The notes below the pieces were generated by a model. It was not told the origin of the DNA. It ran no database searches and saw nothing but the letters and a program-made list of their open reading frames with translations. The position numbers and the translations under genes are program-made. Source: Flavobacterium sp. (GTDB lineage: Bacteria > Bacteroidota > Bacteroidia > Flavobacteriales > Flavobacteriaceae). Taken from it: 38,034 nucleotides of DNA. Of the stretch, positions 16,270 through 24,564 are shown in pieces (position 1 is the first letter of the stretch; each line of letters opens with the position of its first letter). The DNA lies in assembly GCA_014377455.1 (NCBI GenBank), contig JACMPO010000110.1, positions 1 through 38,034 of the forward strand, given 5' to 3'.

Positions 16270-18168
16270 ATGAGTGACGCAATCAAACACGAATGTGGAA
16301 TTGCCCTTTTACGATTAAAAAAACCATTAGAATTCTACAAAGAAAAATATGGTTCGGCTTTTTACGGAATACAAAAAATGTATCTCTTAATGGAAAAGCA
16401 ACACAATCGAGGTCAAGATGGCGCTGGACTGGCTTCAATTAAGTTAGATGTTGAGCCTGGCGAACGATACATCAGTCGCGTTCGCAGTACAGATGCACAA
16501 CCTATTCAAGATATTTTTGCTCAAATAAACGAACGAATTAATTTTGAGATGAATTCCCATCCAGAATTTGCAGATAATGTGGCGTTGCAAAAATCTAAAA
16601 TCCCGTACATTGGAGAATTATTTCTTGGGCACGTTCGTTATGGAACTTTTGGTAAAAATAGTATCGAAAGTGTGCATCCCTTTTTACGCCAAAATAATTG
16701 GATGCATCGCAATTTAATTATTGCAGGGAATTTCAATATGACCAATGTTACTGAGCTTTTTAACAGTCTTATAGAACTTGGTCAACATCCAAAAGAAATG
16801 GCTGATACAGTAACGGTTATGGAAAAAATTGGACATTTTCTAGACGATGAAGTTACTGAACTCTATCAAGAATGTAAAAATAACGGTCTATCAAAAAGAG
16901 AAGCATCACCTGTAATAGCTGAAAAATTAGATATCACTAAAATTTTAAAACGTGCTTCTCGAGGTTGGGATGGTGGTTATGCTATGGCTGGACTCTTTGG
17001 TCACGGTGATGCATTTGTTTTTCGCGATCCAGCTGGAATTCGTCCAGCTTATTTTTATGAAGATGACGAGATCGTAGTTGTAGCTTCCGAAAGACCTGTG
17101 ATTCAAACTGTTTTTAATGTAGAGTTCGATAAAGTTCAAGAATTACAGCCAGGAAATGCGCTAATTATTAAAAAAAATGGCACATTAACACAAGAAGAAA
17201 TTATTACTCCAACACTTAAAAAAGCATGCTCGTTTGAACGGATATATTTTTCACGTGGAAGCGATGCAGAGATTTATCAAGAACGAAAATTATTAGGCAA
17301 ATTAATCCTTCCAGCAGTGCTTAATGCCATTGATAATGATACTGACAACACTGTTTTTTCATATATTCCAAATACAGCAGAAACTTCTTTTTACGGAATG
17401 GTTGAGGCTGCACAAGATTTTTTAAACCAACGCAAGAATCAGTTTATACTCAACAACCGAAACAGTTTGACTCAAGATTCTCTTCAGGAATTACTTTCTG
17501 TTAAAATTAGAACCGAAAAAGTAGCAATTAAAGATGCAAAATTACGAACGTTCATTACTGACGATGCAAACAGAGATGACTTGGTTGCCCATGTTTATGA
17601 TGTTACTTATGGTGTTATAAAACCAACAGATAATTTAGTTATTATTGATGATAGTATCGTAAGAGGAACGACTTTAAAAATGTCCATTATAAAAATGATG
17701 GATCGTTTACGTCCAAAAAAAATAGTCGTAGTGTCATCTGCTCCACAAATTAGATATCCCGATTGTTACGGAATTGATATGGCAAAACTAGAAGGATTAA
17801 TTGCTTTTCGGGCTGCAATTGCACTACTAAAAGAACAAAATAAATATTATATTGTGGACGAAGTGTATAAAGATTGTAAAGAAAATGAAAATATAAAAGA
17901 CTCAGAAGCAATAAATTATGTCACAAAAATATATTCGCCATTTAGCGATATAGAAATATCAAATAAAATTGCATCGCTTTTAACATCAGACGATATACAT
18001 GCAGAAGTAAAAATTATTTTTCAATCTGTAGATAATCTTCACACTGCATGTCCAAAAAATTTAGGTGACTGGTATTTCACTGGCGATTATCCTACGCCAG
18101 GTGGAAATCGTGTAGTGAATAGAGCTTTCATGAATTTTTATGAAGGAAAAAATGCTCGAGCGTATTAA
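16270..18168 (+). CDS. purF: Amidophosphoribosyltransferase family protein (long form)
   Basis: This 632-residue homologue of PurF is expected to make phosphoribosylamine from PRPP and glutamine, the first step of purine synthesis. The N-terminal glutaminase domain has Cys9 in HECGIALL as the nucleophile once the propeptide is removed, then KQHNRGQDGAG and GHVRYGTFG. The C-terminal phosphoribosyltransferase domain has the PRPP loop VIIDDSIVRGTTLK, then SSAPQIRYPDCYGIDM. At 632 residues it is clearly longer than the usual 450-510, with extra sequence in the glutaminase half and at the C-terminus. A second, standard-length purF elsewhere in the genome is possible. It is monocistronic as far as can be seen. 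Confidence 0.85.
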   Translation: MSDAIKHECGIALLRLKKPLEFYKEKYGSAFYGIQKMYLLMEKQHNRGQDGAGLASIKLDVEPGERYISRVRSTDAQPIQDIFAQINERINFEMNSHPEFADNVALQKSKIPYIGELFLGHVRYGTFGKNSIESVHPFLRQNNWMHRNLIIAGNFNMTNVTELFNSLIELGQHPKEMADTVTVMEKIGHFLDDEVTELYQECKNNGLSKREASPVIAEKLDITKILKRASRGWDGGYAMAGLFGHGDAFVFRDPAGIRPAYFYEDDEIVVVASERPVIQTVFNVEFDKVQELQPGNALIIKKNGTLTQEEIITPTLKKACSFERIYFSRGSDAEIYQERKLLGKLILPAVLNAIDNDTDNTVFSYIPNTAETSFYGMVEAAQDFLNQRKNQFILNNRNSLTQDSLQELLSVKIRTEKVAIKDAKLRTFITDDANRDDLVAHVYDVTYGVIKPTDNLVIIDDSIVRGTTLKMSIIKMMDRLRPKKIVVVSSAPQIRYPDCYGIDMAKLEGLIAFRAAIALLKEQNKYYIVDEVYKDCKENENIKDSEAINYVTKIYSPFSDIEISNKIASLLTSDDIHAEVKIIFQSVDNLHTACPKNLGDWYFTGDYPTPGGNRVVNRAFMNFYEGKNARAY

Positions 18169-18220
18169 AATGTTGCATTTTATGTAGTTAATCGATTTTT
18201 AATGTCATTCAACAATAATA

Positions 18221-18252
18221 TTTGTTATGAAAACGTTATCGGTTTACTTTCG
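18221..18252 (+). promoter_or_regulatory. Promoter of the first small RNA-like unit
   Basis: TTTG at 18221-18224, a 20-bp spacer and TActTTCG at 18245-18252 match the Bacteroidota promoter with one mismatch in the -7 box. The stem of the predicted RNA begins 4 bp after the box. The spacer holds GAAAACGTTATC (18229-18240), close to the palindrome near the gdhA promoter. Confidence 0.55.
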
Positions 18253-18256
18253 TTTC

Positions 18257-18328
18257 ACCATAGCATTAGTAGGTTAAGTTTATGGTAGATTTGGGGCAAA
18301 AAAGGTGAAAGAAATTTCACCTTTTTTA
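18257..18328 (+). ncRNA. Putative small RNA, copy 1
   Basis: The predicted RNA is about 70 nt. It begins with the stem ACCATA (18257-18262) paired with TATGGT (18281-18286) around an 18-nt loop containing AGTAGGTTAAGTT. The unpaired segment AGATTTGGGGCAAAAA follows. It ends in a terminator, GGTGAAA with TTTCACC and a GAAA loop (18304-18321), then TTTTTT. The 35-nt block 18268-18302 matches copy 2 at 34 positions, and the single difference is compensated across the stem. No open reading frame of note is present. Comparison with Rfam Flavo-1 would be sensible; I cannot tell whether it is that family. Confidence 0.7.
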
Positions 18329-18439
18329 TTTGATATTATCCACACTTCATTTACCACTTTTAAACTACAATTCTACATTCAATTGCCTGTATTTAAAAAT
18401 ATAATTCATTTCTTTGAAATTAAAATTCAATCTGAATAT

Positions 18440-18447
18440 TACATTTA
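18440..18447 (+). promoter_or_regulatory. -7-like box of the second small RNA-like unit
   Basis: TAcaTTTA matches TAnnTTTG except for the last base. It sits 4 bp before the stem of copy 2, the same spacing as in copy 1. A TTTG at 18413-18416 is 23 bp upstream, longer than the usual 19-21. Confidence 0.45.
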
Positions 18448-18451
18448 CGAC

Positions 18452-18526
18452 ATCATAAAATTAAGTAGGTTAAGTTTATGATAGATTTGGGGCAAAAAGA
18501 CGTTCGCATAAGCGAACGTCTTTTTA
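18452..18526 (+). ncRNA. Putative small RNA, copy 2
   Basis: The organisation is the same as copy 1. The stem ATCATA (18452-18457) pairs with TATGAT (18477-18482); relative to copy 1 a C-G pair has become T-A. The loop again holds AGTAGGTTAAGTT, and AGATTTGGGGCAAAAA follows. The terminator has a different sequence: GACGTTCGC pairs with GCGAACGTC around ATAA (18499-18520), followed by TTTTT. Conserved 5' parts with unrelated terminators argue for selection on the 5' hairpin and the G-rich tail. The sequence between the units (18329-18439) holds no gene. Confidence 0.7.
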
Positions 18527-18533
18527 ATTATAA

Positions 18534-18565
18534 AAAAAACCAGTTGCTCTCACAACTGGTTTTTT
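18534..18565. terminator. Bidirectional terminator between small RNA copy 2 and superoxide dismutase
   Basis: AAAAAACCAGTTG pairs with CAACTGGTTTTTT around a 6-nt loop at 18547-18552. On the minus strand a T run follows, so it ends the superoxide dismutase transcript. It can also stop any read-through from the small RNA. Confidence 0.85.
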
Positions 18566-18583
18566 AATTTGATAAAGCAAATA

Positions 18584-19192
18584 TTATTTTTCTAAAGCAA
18601 ATAATCGTGCTACTTCTGTCCAATTAATCACATTAAAAAATGCCTCTATATAGTCTGGACGACGGTTTTGATAGTGCAAATAATAAGCATGTTCCCAAAC
18701 GTCCATTCCAAGAATTGGCGTTCCGCCACAACCTACTTCTGGCATTAATGGGTTATCTTGATTTGGTGTTCCACAAACTTCAAGTTTACCTCCTTTGTGT
18801 ACACAAAGCCAAGCCCAACCACTTCCAAATTGTGTTGCACCTGCTTTTGCAAACGATGCTTTAAACTCATCAAAGGTTTTAAAATCCTTTTCAATAGCTT
18901 CTAGTAATTCTCCCGTTGGCAAACCACCACCATTTGGCGACATTATTTTCCAAAATAAACTGTGATTGTAAAAACCACCACCATTGTTTCTAACAGCAGC
19001 ATTTTTTTTATCTAAATTTATTAAAATATTCTCGATTGTTTTCCCTTCAAGATCTGTTCCAAGTATCGCTGCATTCAAGTTAGTTGTATATGCATTGTGA
19101 TGTTTAGAATGATGAATTTCCATCGTTCGTGCATCAATACTGGGTTCTAACGCATCGTATGCGTAAGGTAATTGTGGTAATTCAAAAGCCAT
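18584..19192 (-). CDS. Superoxide dismutase (Mn/Fe family)
   Basis: This 202-residue enzyme converts superoxide to hydrogen peroxide and oxygen. The metal ligands are His27 ([10 protein letters not shown]), His77 ([11 protein letters not shown]), Asp164 and His168 ([20 protein letters not shown]). The second-sphere Gln is supplied by TPNQDNPLM (Gln145), as in Mn-type enzymes, while the Gln expected near position 72 of Fe-type enzymes is absent. Mn is therefore the more likely metal, though the family includes enzymes that use either. There is no signal peptide, so it is cytoplasmic. It is monocistronic, with a -7 box at 19232-19239 and a terminator at 18534-18565. Confidence 0.95.
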   Translation of the reverse strand: MAFELPQLPYAYDALEPSIDARTMEIHHSKHHNAYTTNLNAAILGTDLEGKTIENILINLDKKNAAVRNNGGGFYNHSLFWKIMSPNGGGLPTGELLEAIEKDFKTFDEFKASFAKAGATQFGSGWAWLCVHKGGKLEVCGTPNQDNPLMPEVGCGGTPILGMDVWEHAYYLHYQNRRPDYIEAFFNVINWTEVARLFALEK

Positions 19193-19231
19193 AGTAATAT
19201 ATTTATAAGATTAACAATTTTTTATTAAATC

Positions 19232-19239
19232 CAAAGTTA
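19232..19239 (-). promoter_or_regulatory. -7 box of the superoxide dismutase promoter
   Basis: TAacTTTG on the minus strand, 39 bp before the ATG. A second match, TAatTTTG at 19311-19318, lies further upstream. Confidence 0.5.
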
Positions 19240-19382
19240 TAAATTTAACTTCTAAAACTATTACATTTAACGTTATTTGTAAAATTTTATTTGATTACAG
19301 CAATAATCTGCAAAATTAAAATTCTTAAAATGGTTATTAAATTGAAATTCGTAAATTAAACAATCTAAATTATTTAAAACAA

Positions 19383-19919
19383 ATGAAATTCAATTTACAA
19401 CCAAATAATCTTGTAAACAATTTTGTGACATTAAAACCGTTGGACAAAAATGATTTTGAAATTTTATTTGCTGTTGCAAATGACAAACTCCTTTGGAAAC
19501 AACATCCTAACAAACTACGGTATAAAAGAAACATTTTTGAAATTTATTTTGAAGGTGCACTGCAATCCAAAGGAGCATTTTTAGTTAGCGATTCTAAAAC
19601 TAATGAAACTGTTGGCTGTTCTCGATTTTATGATTACGATTCAAAAAACAATTCTGTTTTGATAGGTTACACGTTTATCGGACGAAAATTTTGGGGAAAA
19701 GGTTACAATAAATCAGTTAAAAAATTAATGATTGAATATGCTTTTCAATTTGTTTACACAACATATTTTCATGTAGGAGCTTCAAATTTTCGTTCACAAA
19801 AAGCTATGGAAAAAATTGGAGGCATCAAAATTGACGAATTTGAAGTTACTTATTACGGAGAAGAAAGTAAAATGAATTATATTTATGTAATTCAAAAAAA
19901 GGATTATAAAATTTTATAA
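19383..19919 (+). CDS. GNAT family N-acetyltransferase
   Basis: This 178-residue protein resembles the RimJ/RimL branch of the GNAT superfamily. It has VTLKPLDKNDFEILF at the start, VGCSRFYDYD in the middle, and the acetyl-CoA region VLIGYTFIGRKFWGKGYNKS, followed by FHVGASNFRSQKAMEKIGG. The branch includes enzymes acting on protein N-termini, small molecules and antibiotics; the substrate here is unknown. It ends 3 bp before the AddA-like gene, so the two are probably co-transcribed, though no functional link is evident. Confidence 0.85.
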   Translation: MKFNLQPNNLVNNFVTLKPLDKNDFEILFAVANDKLLWKQHPNKLRYKRNIFEIYFEGALQSKGAFLVSDSKTNETVGCSRFYDYDSKNNSVLIGYTFIGRKFWGKGYNKSVKKLMIEYAFQFVYTTYFHVGASNFRSQKAMEKIGGIKIDEFEVTYYGEESKMNYIYVIQKKDYKIL

Positions 19920-19922
19920 AAT

Positions 19923-22900
19923 ATGCAAAAACCAGCTTTTTCAATATATGATGCCTCTGCAGGATCAGGAAAAACTTACACCTTAGTAAAAGAATATTTA
20001 AAAATTATTTTGCTATCGTCAAAACCAGATGCGTATCGAAATATTCTTGCCATTACCTTTACAAATAAAGCCGTGCACGAAATGAAAAGTCGTGTGGTGG
20101 ACAGTTTGTCAGAATTTGCTAAAGAAAAACCATCGGAAAAAGCATTACAATTGATGCACGATATCCAAACTGAGACTGGATTAAGTTTGAAATCTATTAC
20201 AGATAAAGCCAAAAGTATTATTAAAAACTTAATTCACAATTATGCAGCATTTGATATATCGACCATAGATAAATTTACGCATAAAGTTATCCGAGCATTT
20301 GCACACGATTTAAATTTACCCATAACTTTTGAAGTCTCGTTAGATACTGAAAATTTGCTTACAGAAGCAGTAGACGCTATTATTGCACAAGCAGGAAATA
20401 ATGAAGAACTCACAAAATTACTGGTCGATTTTACCATGGAAAAAACTGATGATGACAAATCGTGGGACGTTTCGCGTGAAATAATGGAAACAGGAAGATT
20501 GATTTTAAACGAAAACAATCGAGAACAAATAACGCAGTTGAACAGCAAAAATATTCAGAATTTTATTGAAATTAAAACAAAGTTGCTTCAACTTGTTGAC
20601 GATTTAGAAAACCAAAGTGTTGCATTTGCAAAAACAGCTTTAGAGCTTATCACAAATAATGGCATTGACGAAAAATCTTTTTCATCTGGATATTTCCCAA
20701 AACATTTAAAAAGTATTCAGGAACAAAAATTTAATCCTAAAAATAAAACCTATCATGAGTTTGAAGATATAAAAATCAATCAAAAATCTAGTGATAAAGC
20801 TATTATAGAATCCATAATACCGCAGTTTTTAGTGATTCTTGACACTGTTTATAAAATTCATGAAAAAAAGAATTTTTATGAAGCATTTTTAAAAAATATT
20901 ACACCTCTTTCTTTACTAAATACGGTTAGTAACGAACTTGCAAAAATTCAAAAAGAGCAAAACATACTTTCAATTGCAGAATTTAACAAGCTTATTAATG
21001 AACAAATTCAAAATCAGCCTGCACCATTTATTTATGAAAGACTAGGCGAAAAATACAAGCACTTTTTTATTGATGAATTTCAAGATACATCTGAAATGCA
21101 ATGGCAAAACTTAATTCCGTTGATAGATAATGCGCTTTCTAGCGAAGATTTATCTGGCGACAAAGGATCGCTCATGTTAGTTGGCGATCCTAAACAATCT
21201 ATTTACAGATGGCGAGGCGGAAAAGCAGAACAATTTATCGAGTTAAGTAAAGATAAAAATCCGTTTGTAAATCCAGATAAAAAATTGTTTTCTCTAGAAA
21301 CTAACTATCGAAGTTATTCGCAAATTATTGAATTTAACAATGCTTTTTTTTCGCTTTTATCGCATGAATTTACAAATGCAGATTACCAGGATTTATATTT
21401 AAATCATTCTCAACAGCAAATAAATTCAAAAACTGGAGGATATGTCAATATCTCATTCATACCAAAAATTGATAAAAATGATAATTCAGATGAAGAGGAT
21501 TTAGACAAAAATGATTTATACCTGTTAGCAACTTTAAACCAAATTGTGCAGGTCAAAAAATCGGGTTTCAAGAATAAAGATATTGTGATTTTAACTCGAA
21601 AAAAACTTGACGGAACAGCACTTGCCAACTATTTAACCGAACAAGGAATTCCTATTCTTTCTTCCGAAAGTTTGATGCTAGGTGCATCATCAGAGGTTCA
21701 AAATATTATCTATATATTGCGATATTTAAAAAACAATAATGACCTACAATCCAAAGCCAACTTACTTTATTATTTAGCGCTAAACCATCAAGATAAATAC
21801 CAAATTCACGATTTTATTTCGCTAGGAATTAAACTTAAAAGTGAAAGTGAATTCCAAAAGTGGTTGCGAGACTTTAACATCGATTTTTCATTTGAAACCG
21901 TCCGAAAAAAATCACTTTATGAAGCAGTAGAACTAATTATTTTCAAAACAATTCCAATTGATAAACGAAATGCATACGTTCAATTTTTTCTGGATTTAGT
22001 TTTGGAACACGATTTAAAAAAACAAGCTGGAGTATCTGACTTTCTAAATTATTGGGATGCGAATTCTCATAAAATAAGTATTCCTTCGCCCGAAGGTAAT
22101 GATGCAGTACGAATCATGACAATCCATAAATCCAAAGGATTAGAATTTCCCGTAGTGATTTTTCCATTTGCAGATGAAGATTATAGCAAAGCACCACCAC
22201 AAAAAATGTGGTTAAACGCCGATGAAGAAGTTATAGGTTTGCCCAAAGTTTTAGTTGATAAAAGCAGCAAAGTAGAAGGTTATGGTGCAGAAGCATCTGA
22301 AATTTATTTGCAGAAAAAACAAGAAGATTTACTGGATAATGTAAATGTTTTATATGTTGCTTTAACACGTGCCGAAGAGCAATTGCACATTATTTCAAAA
22401 ATGCAATCCACAAATAAAGAGGGGAACTATGCAAATAATATGGCTTCTTTTTTTATAAAATATTTGCAACAAAATGCAGTTTTTGAAGAAGAGAAACTAG
22501 AATATGAGTTTGGAAATTCAAAAAAATTATCTGAAACAAAAATTCAAGAAAATGTAACCGAAATTGTACCACAGCTTTTAGAAACATTGCACCCACAGAA
22601 TATTAAAATAGCACAACGCGAAAGTTTAATGTGGAATACTTTGCAACAAAAAGCAATTGAATACGGTACCATATTGCACGAAATTCTGTCTTATGTAAAA
22701 ACAAAAGACGATATAACTTTAGCAATTATAAAATCTGTCGAAAACGGATTGATTATTTCTTCTCAAAAAGACGAAGTAGAACGTACCATTACAGAAATAA
22801 TAAATCATCCTGAACTAGAACTATTTTTCGTAAAAGATCATGAAATTTTAAATGAAAAAACAATTATTCAAAAGGAAGGAAGCATTGTAAAACCAGATAG

Positions 22901-23078
22901 GATGGTTATTAATTTGAAAAAAGAAGTTTTTTTGTTGGATTACAAAACGGGATTGCATCATCCAAAATATCAAAAACAGTTAGAGCAATATCAAAATGCT
23001 ATTGAAAAAATGGGGTTGAAAGTGGTTAAAAAAGCATTAGTTTATATTGGCGAAGAAGTTGATGTTGTGAATTTTTAA
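19923..23078 (+). CDS. UvrD/AddA-like helicase-nuclease
   Basis: This 1051-residue protein is the likely AddA-type subunit of an AddAB-like enzyme that resects double-strand breaks. It has an SF1A helicase core: Walker A SIYDASAGSGKTYTLV near residue 10, Walker B FFIDEFQDTSEMQW near 380, motif III LMLVGDPKQSIYRWRGG, motif IV LETNYRSY, motif V IMTIHKSKGLEFPVV and motif VI LYVALTRAEEQL. The C-terminal RecB-type nuclease has GTILHEILS, KPDRMVI and LLDYKTG near 1005. Its probable partner is the AddB-like protein at 1723-4500. It is convergent with the MBOAT gene, with a 7-bp gap. Confidence 0.9.
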   Translation: MQKPAFSIYDASAGSGKTYTLVKEYLKIILLSSKPDAYRNILAITFTNKAVHEMKSRVVDSLSEFAKEKPSEKALQLMHDIQTETGLSLKSITDKAKSIIKNLIHNYAAFDISTIDKFTHKVIRAFAHDLNLPITFEVSLDTENLLTEAVDAIIAQAGNNEELTKLLVDFTMEKTDDDKSWDVSREIMETGRLILNENNREQITQLNSKNIQNFIEIKTKLLQLVDDLENQSVAFAKTALELITNNGIDEKSFSSGYFPKHLKSIQEQKFNPKNKTYHEFEDIKINQKSSDKAIIESIIPQFLVILDTVYKIHEKKNFYEAFLKNITPLSLLNTVSNELAKIQKEQNILSIAEFNKLINEQIQNQPAPFIYERLGEKYKHFFIDEFQDTSEMQWQNLIPLIDNALSSEDLSGDKGSLMLVGDPKQSIYRWRGGKAEQFIELSKDKNPFVNPDKKLFSLETNYRSYSQIIEFNNAFFSLLSHEFTNADYQDLYLNHSQQQINSKTGGYVNISFIPKIDKNDNSDEEDLDKNDLYLLATLNQIVQVKKSGFKNKDIVILTRKKLDGTALANYLTEQGIPILSSESLMLGASSEVQNIIYILRYLKNNNDLQSKANLLYYLALNHQDKYQIHDFISLGIKLKSESEFQKWLRDFNIDFSFETVRKKSLYEAVELIIFKTIPIDKRNAYVQFFLDLVLEHDLKKQAGVSDFLNYWDANSHKISIPSPEGNDAVRIMTIHKSKGLEFPVVIFPFADEDYSKAPPQKMWLNADEEVIGLPKVLVDKSSKVEGYGAEASEIYLQKKQEDLLDNVNVLYVALTRAEEQLHIISKMQSTNKEGNYANNMASFFIKYLQQNAVFEEEKLEYEFGNSKKLSETKIQENVTEIVPQLLETLHPQNIKIAQRESLMWNTLQQKAIEYGTILHEILSYVKTKDDITLAIIKSVENGLIISSQKDEVERTITEIINHPELELFFVKDHEILNEKTIIQKEGSIVKPDRMVINLKKEVFLLDYKTGLHHPKYQKQLEQYQNAIEKMGLKVVKKALVYIGEEVDVVNF

Positions 23079-23085
23079 ACTAAAT

Positions 23086-24564
23086 TTAAAACTGCAAATA
23101 AATTGGTAAAACCGATTCGGCACTTTTAAAGTAAGAATATAAAATTATAAATAATAAAAATACCGCAACATAATAAACCATCGAAAAGTTTTTTTGAATT
23201 TCGATTACTTTTTCCTGAAAACTATCGGGTATCAAATGAATTAGTAAGCCAATTCCAATCATAATCAAAGCATATTTATAATTGTAAAAGAATTCAGTTG
23301 CGCCTTCAAAAGTAAATTGATACACTATTTGATGTAAAAATTCTAGTGCTAAATTCAAATCATTAGCTCTAAAAAACACCCAACAAAAACATACAAAATG
23401 AAAAGTTATTAGCCCAAATAGGACATCTGTAAACCAAACGGGCAAAATTTTGAAGCGACCAAAAAGTGCTTTCCAGATTTTATTTAGTAACAATCCAAAA
23501 CCGTGTAAAGCACCCCAAATTATAAAATTCCAACTTGCGCCATGCCAAAAACCACCTATTAACATCGTTAAAAAAAGATTAATATTAGTTCTAATTGTTC
23601 CGTTTTTATTTCCACCTAACGGAATATACAAATAATCGCGCAACCAACTTGAAAGTGAAATATGCCATCTGCGCCAAAATTCACTTATCGATTTACTTTG
23701 ATAAGGCGATAAAAAATTAGTTGGAATTGTAATTCCTAACCATTTAGAAATACCAATTGCTACATCACTATAACCGCTAAAATCGCAATAAATTACAATT
23801 GCATATCCGTAGAGCGACATTAAACATTCAAAACCGTTGTGTAAATTAGGTCCATCAAAAACATAATCGACTAAATTAAGTTTGACATAATCTGAAATAA
23901 TCAGTTTTTTAATAAGTCCTGTAATTATTAAATAAAATCCTTTTGAGAAATCGGAATCACTTACAAAATATTCTTTTTTGAGTTGTGGTATAAAATCTTT
24001 TGCTCTCACAATTGGTCCCATTACAAGTTTTGGGAAAAACGATAGAAATAGTAAATAATTAATGATTTTTTTCTCAGGCTGAATTTCACCTTTGTAAACA
24101 TCAACGGTGTAACTTAGATTTTCAAAAGTGTAAAATGAAATTCCAATAGGTAATAAAACATAAATAAAATTAAACTTTGGAGTGTAAAAACTATTTACTA
24201 ATTCTAGAAAAAAATTAGTGTATTTAAAATAAAATAACATTCCTAAATTAAAAATTATACTTATTATAAGAAGTGATTTCTTTATTGATTTACTTTTTTG
24301 CTTAAAAATTAAATTTGATAATCCGAAATCTACAATTGCAGATAAAATTACTAACAATACAAAGCTACCGCTGGCTTTGTAGAAAAAATATAGTGAGAAA
24401 ATAGATAAAATTACAGCGCGATGCATGTAATTTTTTCTAAAAGCAAAATACAGCACAATAAACAATACCAGAAAATAAACGAAGAAACCACTATTAAATA
24501 ATAACGGATTGTGCGAATCGTACAGAAGTTGCATTTGGAGTGCTTCCCAATTTATAGGAGTCAT
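23086..24564 (-). CDS. MBOAT family O-acyltransferase (AlgI-like)
   Basis: This 492-residue multi-pass membrane protein has about a dozen hydrophobic segments. It resembles AlgI/DltB proteins, which move acyl groups across the membrane onto exported polymers. The family signatures are SEFWRRWHISLSSWLRDYLY and GGFWHGASWNFIIWGALHG, the latter with the invariant His. It is translationally coupled to the upstream SGNH gene through a TAATG overlap at 24562-24566. That pairing is typical of surface O-acetylation systems such as alginate or peptidoglycan acetylation. The acceptor polymer is unknown. Confidence 0.92.
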   Translation of the reverse strand: MTPINWEALQMQLLYDSHNPLLFNSGFFVYFLVLFIVLYFAFRKNYMHRAVILSIFSLYFFYKASGSFVLLVILSAIVDFGLSNLIFKQKSKSIKKSLLIISIIFNLGMLFYFKYTNFFLELVNSFYTPKFNFIYVLLPIGISFYTFENLSYTVDVYKGEIQPEKKIINYLLFLSFFPKLVMGPIVRAKDFIPQLKKEYFVSDSDFSKGFYLIITGLIKKLIISDYVKLNLVDYVFDGPNLHNGFECLMSLYGYAIVIYCDFSGYSDVAIGISKWLGITIPTNFLSPYQSKSISEFWRRWHISLSSWLRDYLYIPLGGNKNGTIRTNINLFLTMLIGGFWHGASWNFIIWGALHGFGLLLNKIWKALFGRFKILPVWFTDVLFGLITFHFVCFCWVFFRANDLNLALEFLHQIVYQFTFEGATEFFYNYKYALIMIGIGLLIHLIPDSFQEKVIEIQKNFSMVYYVAVFLLFIILYSYFKSAESVLPIYLQF

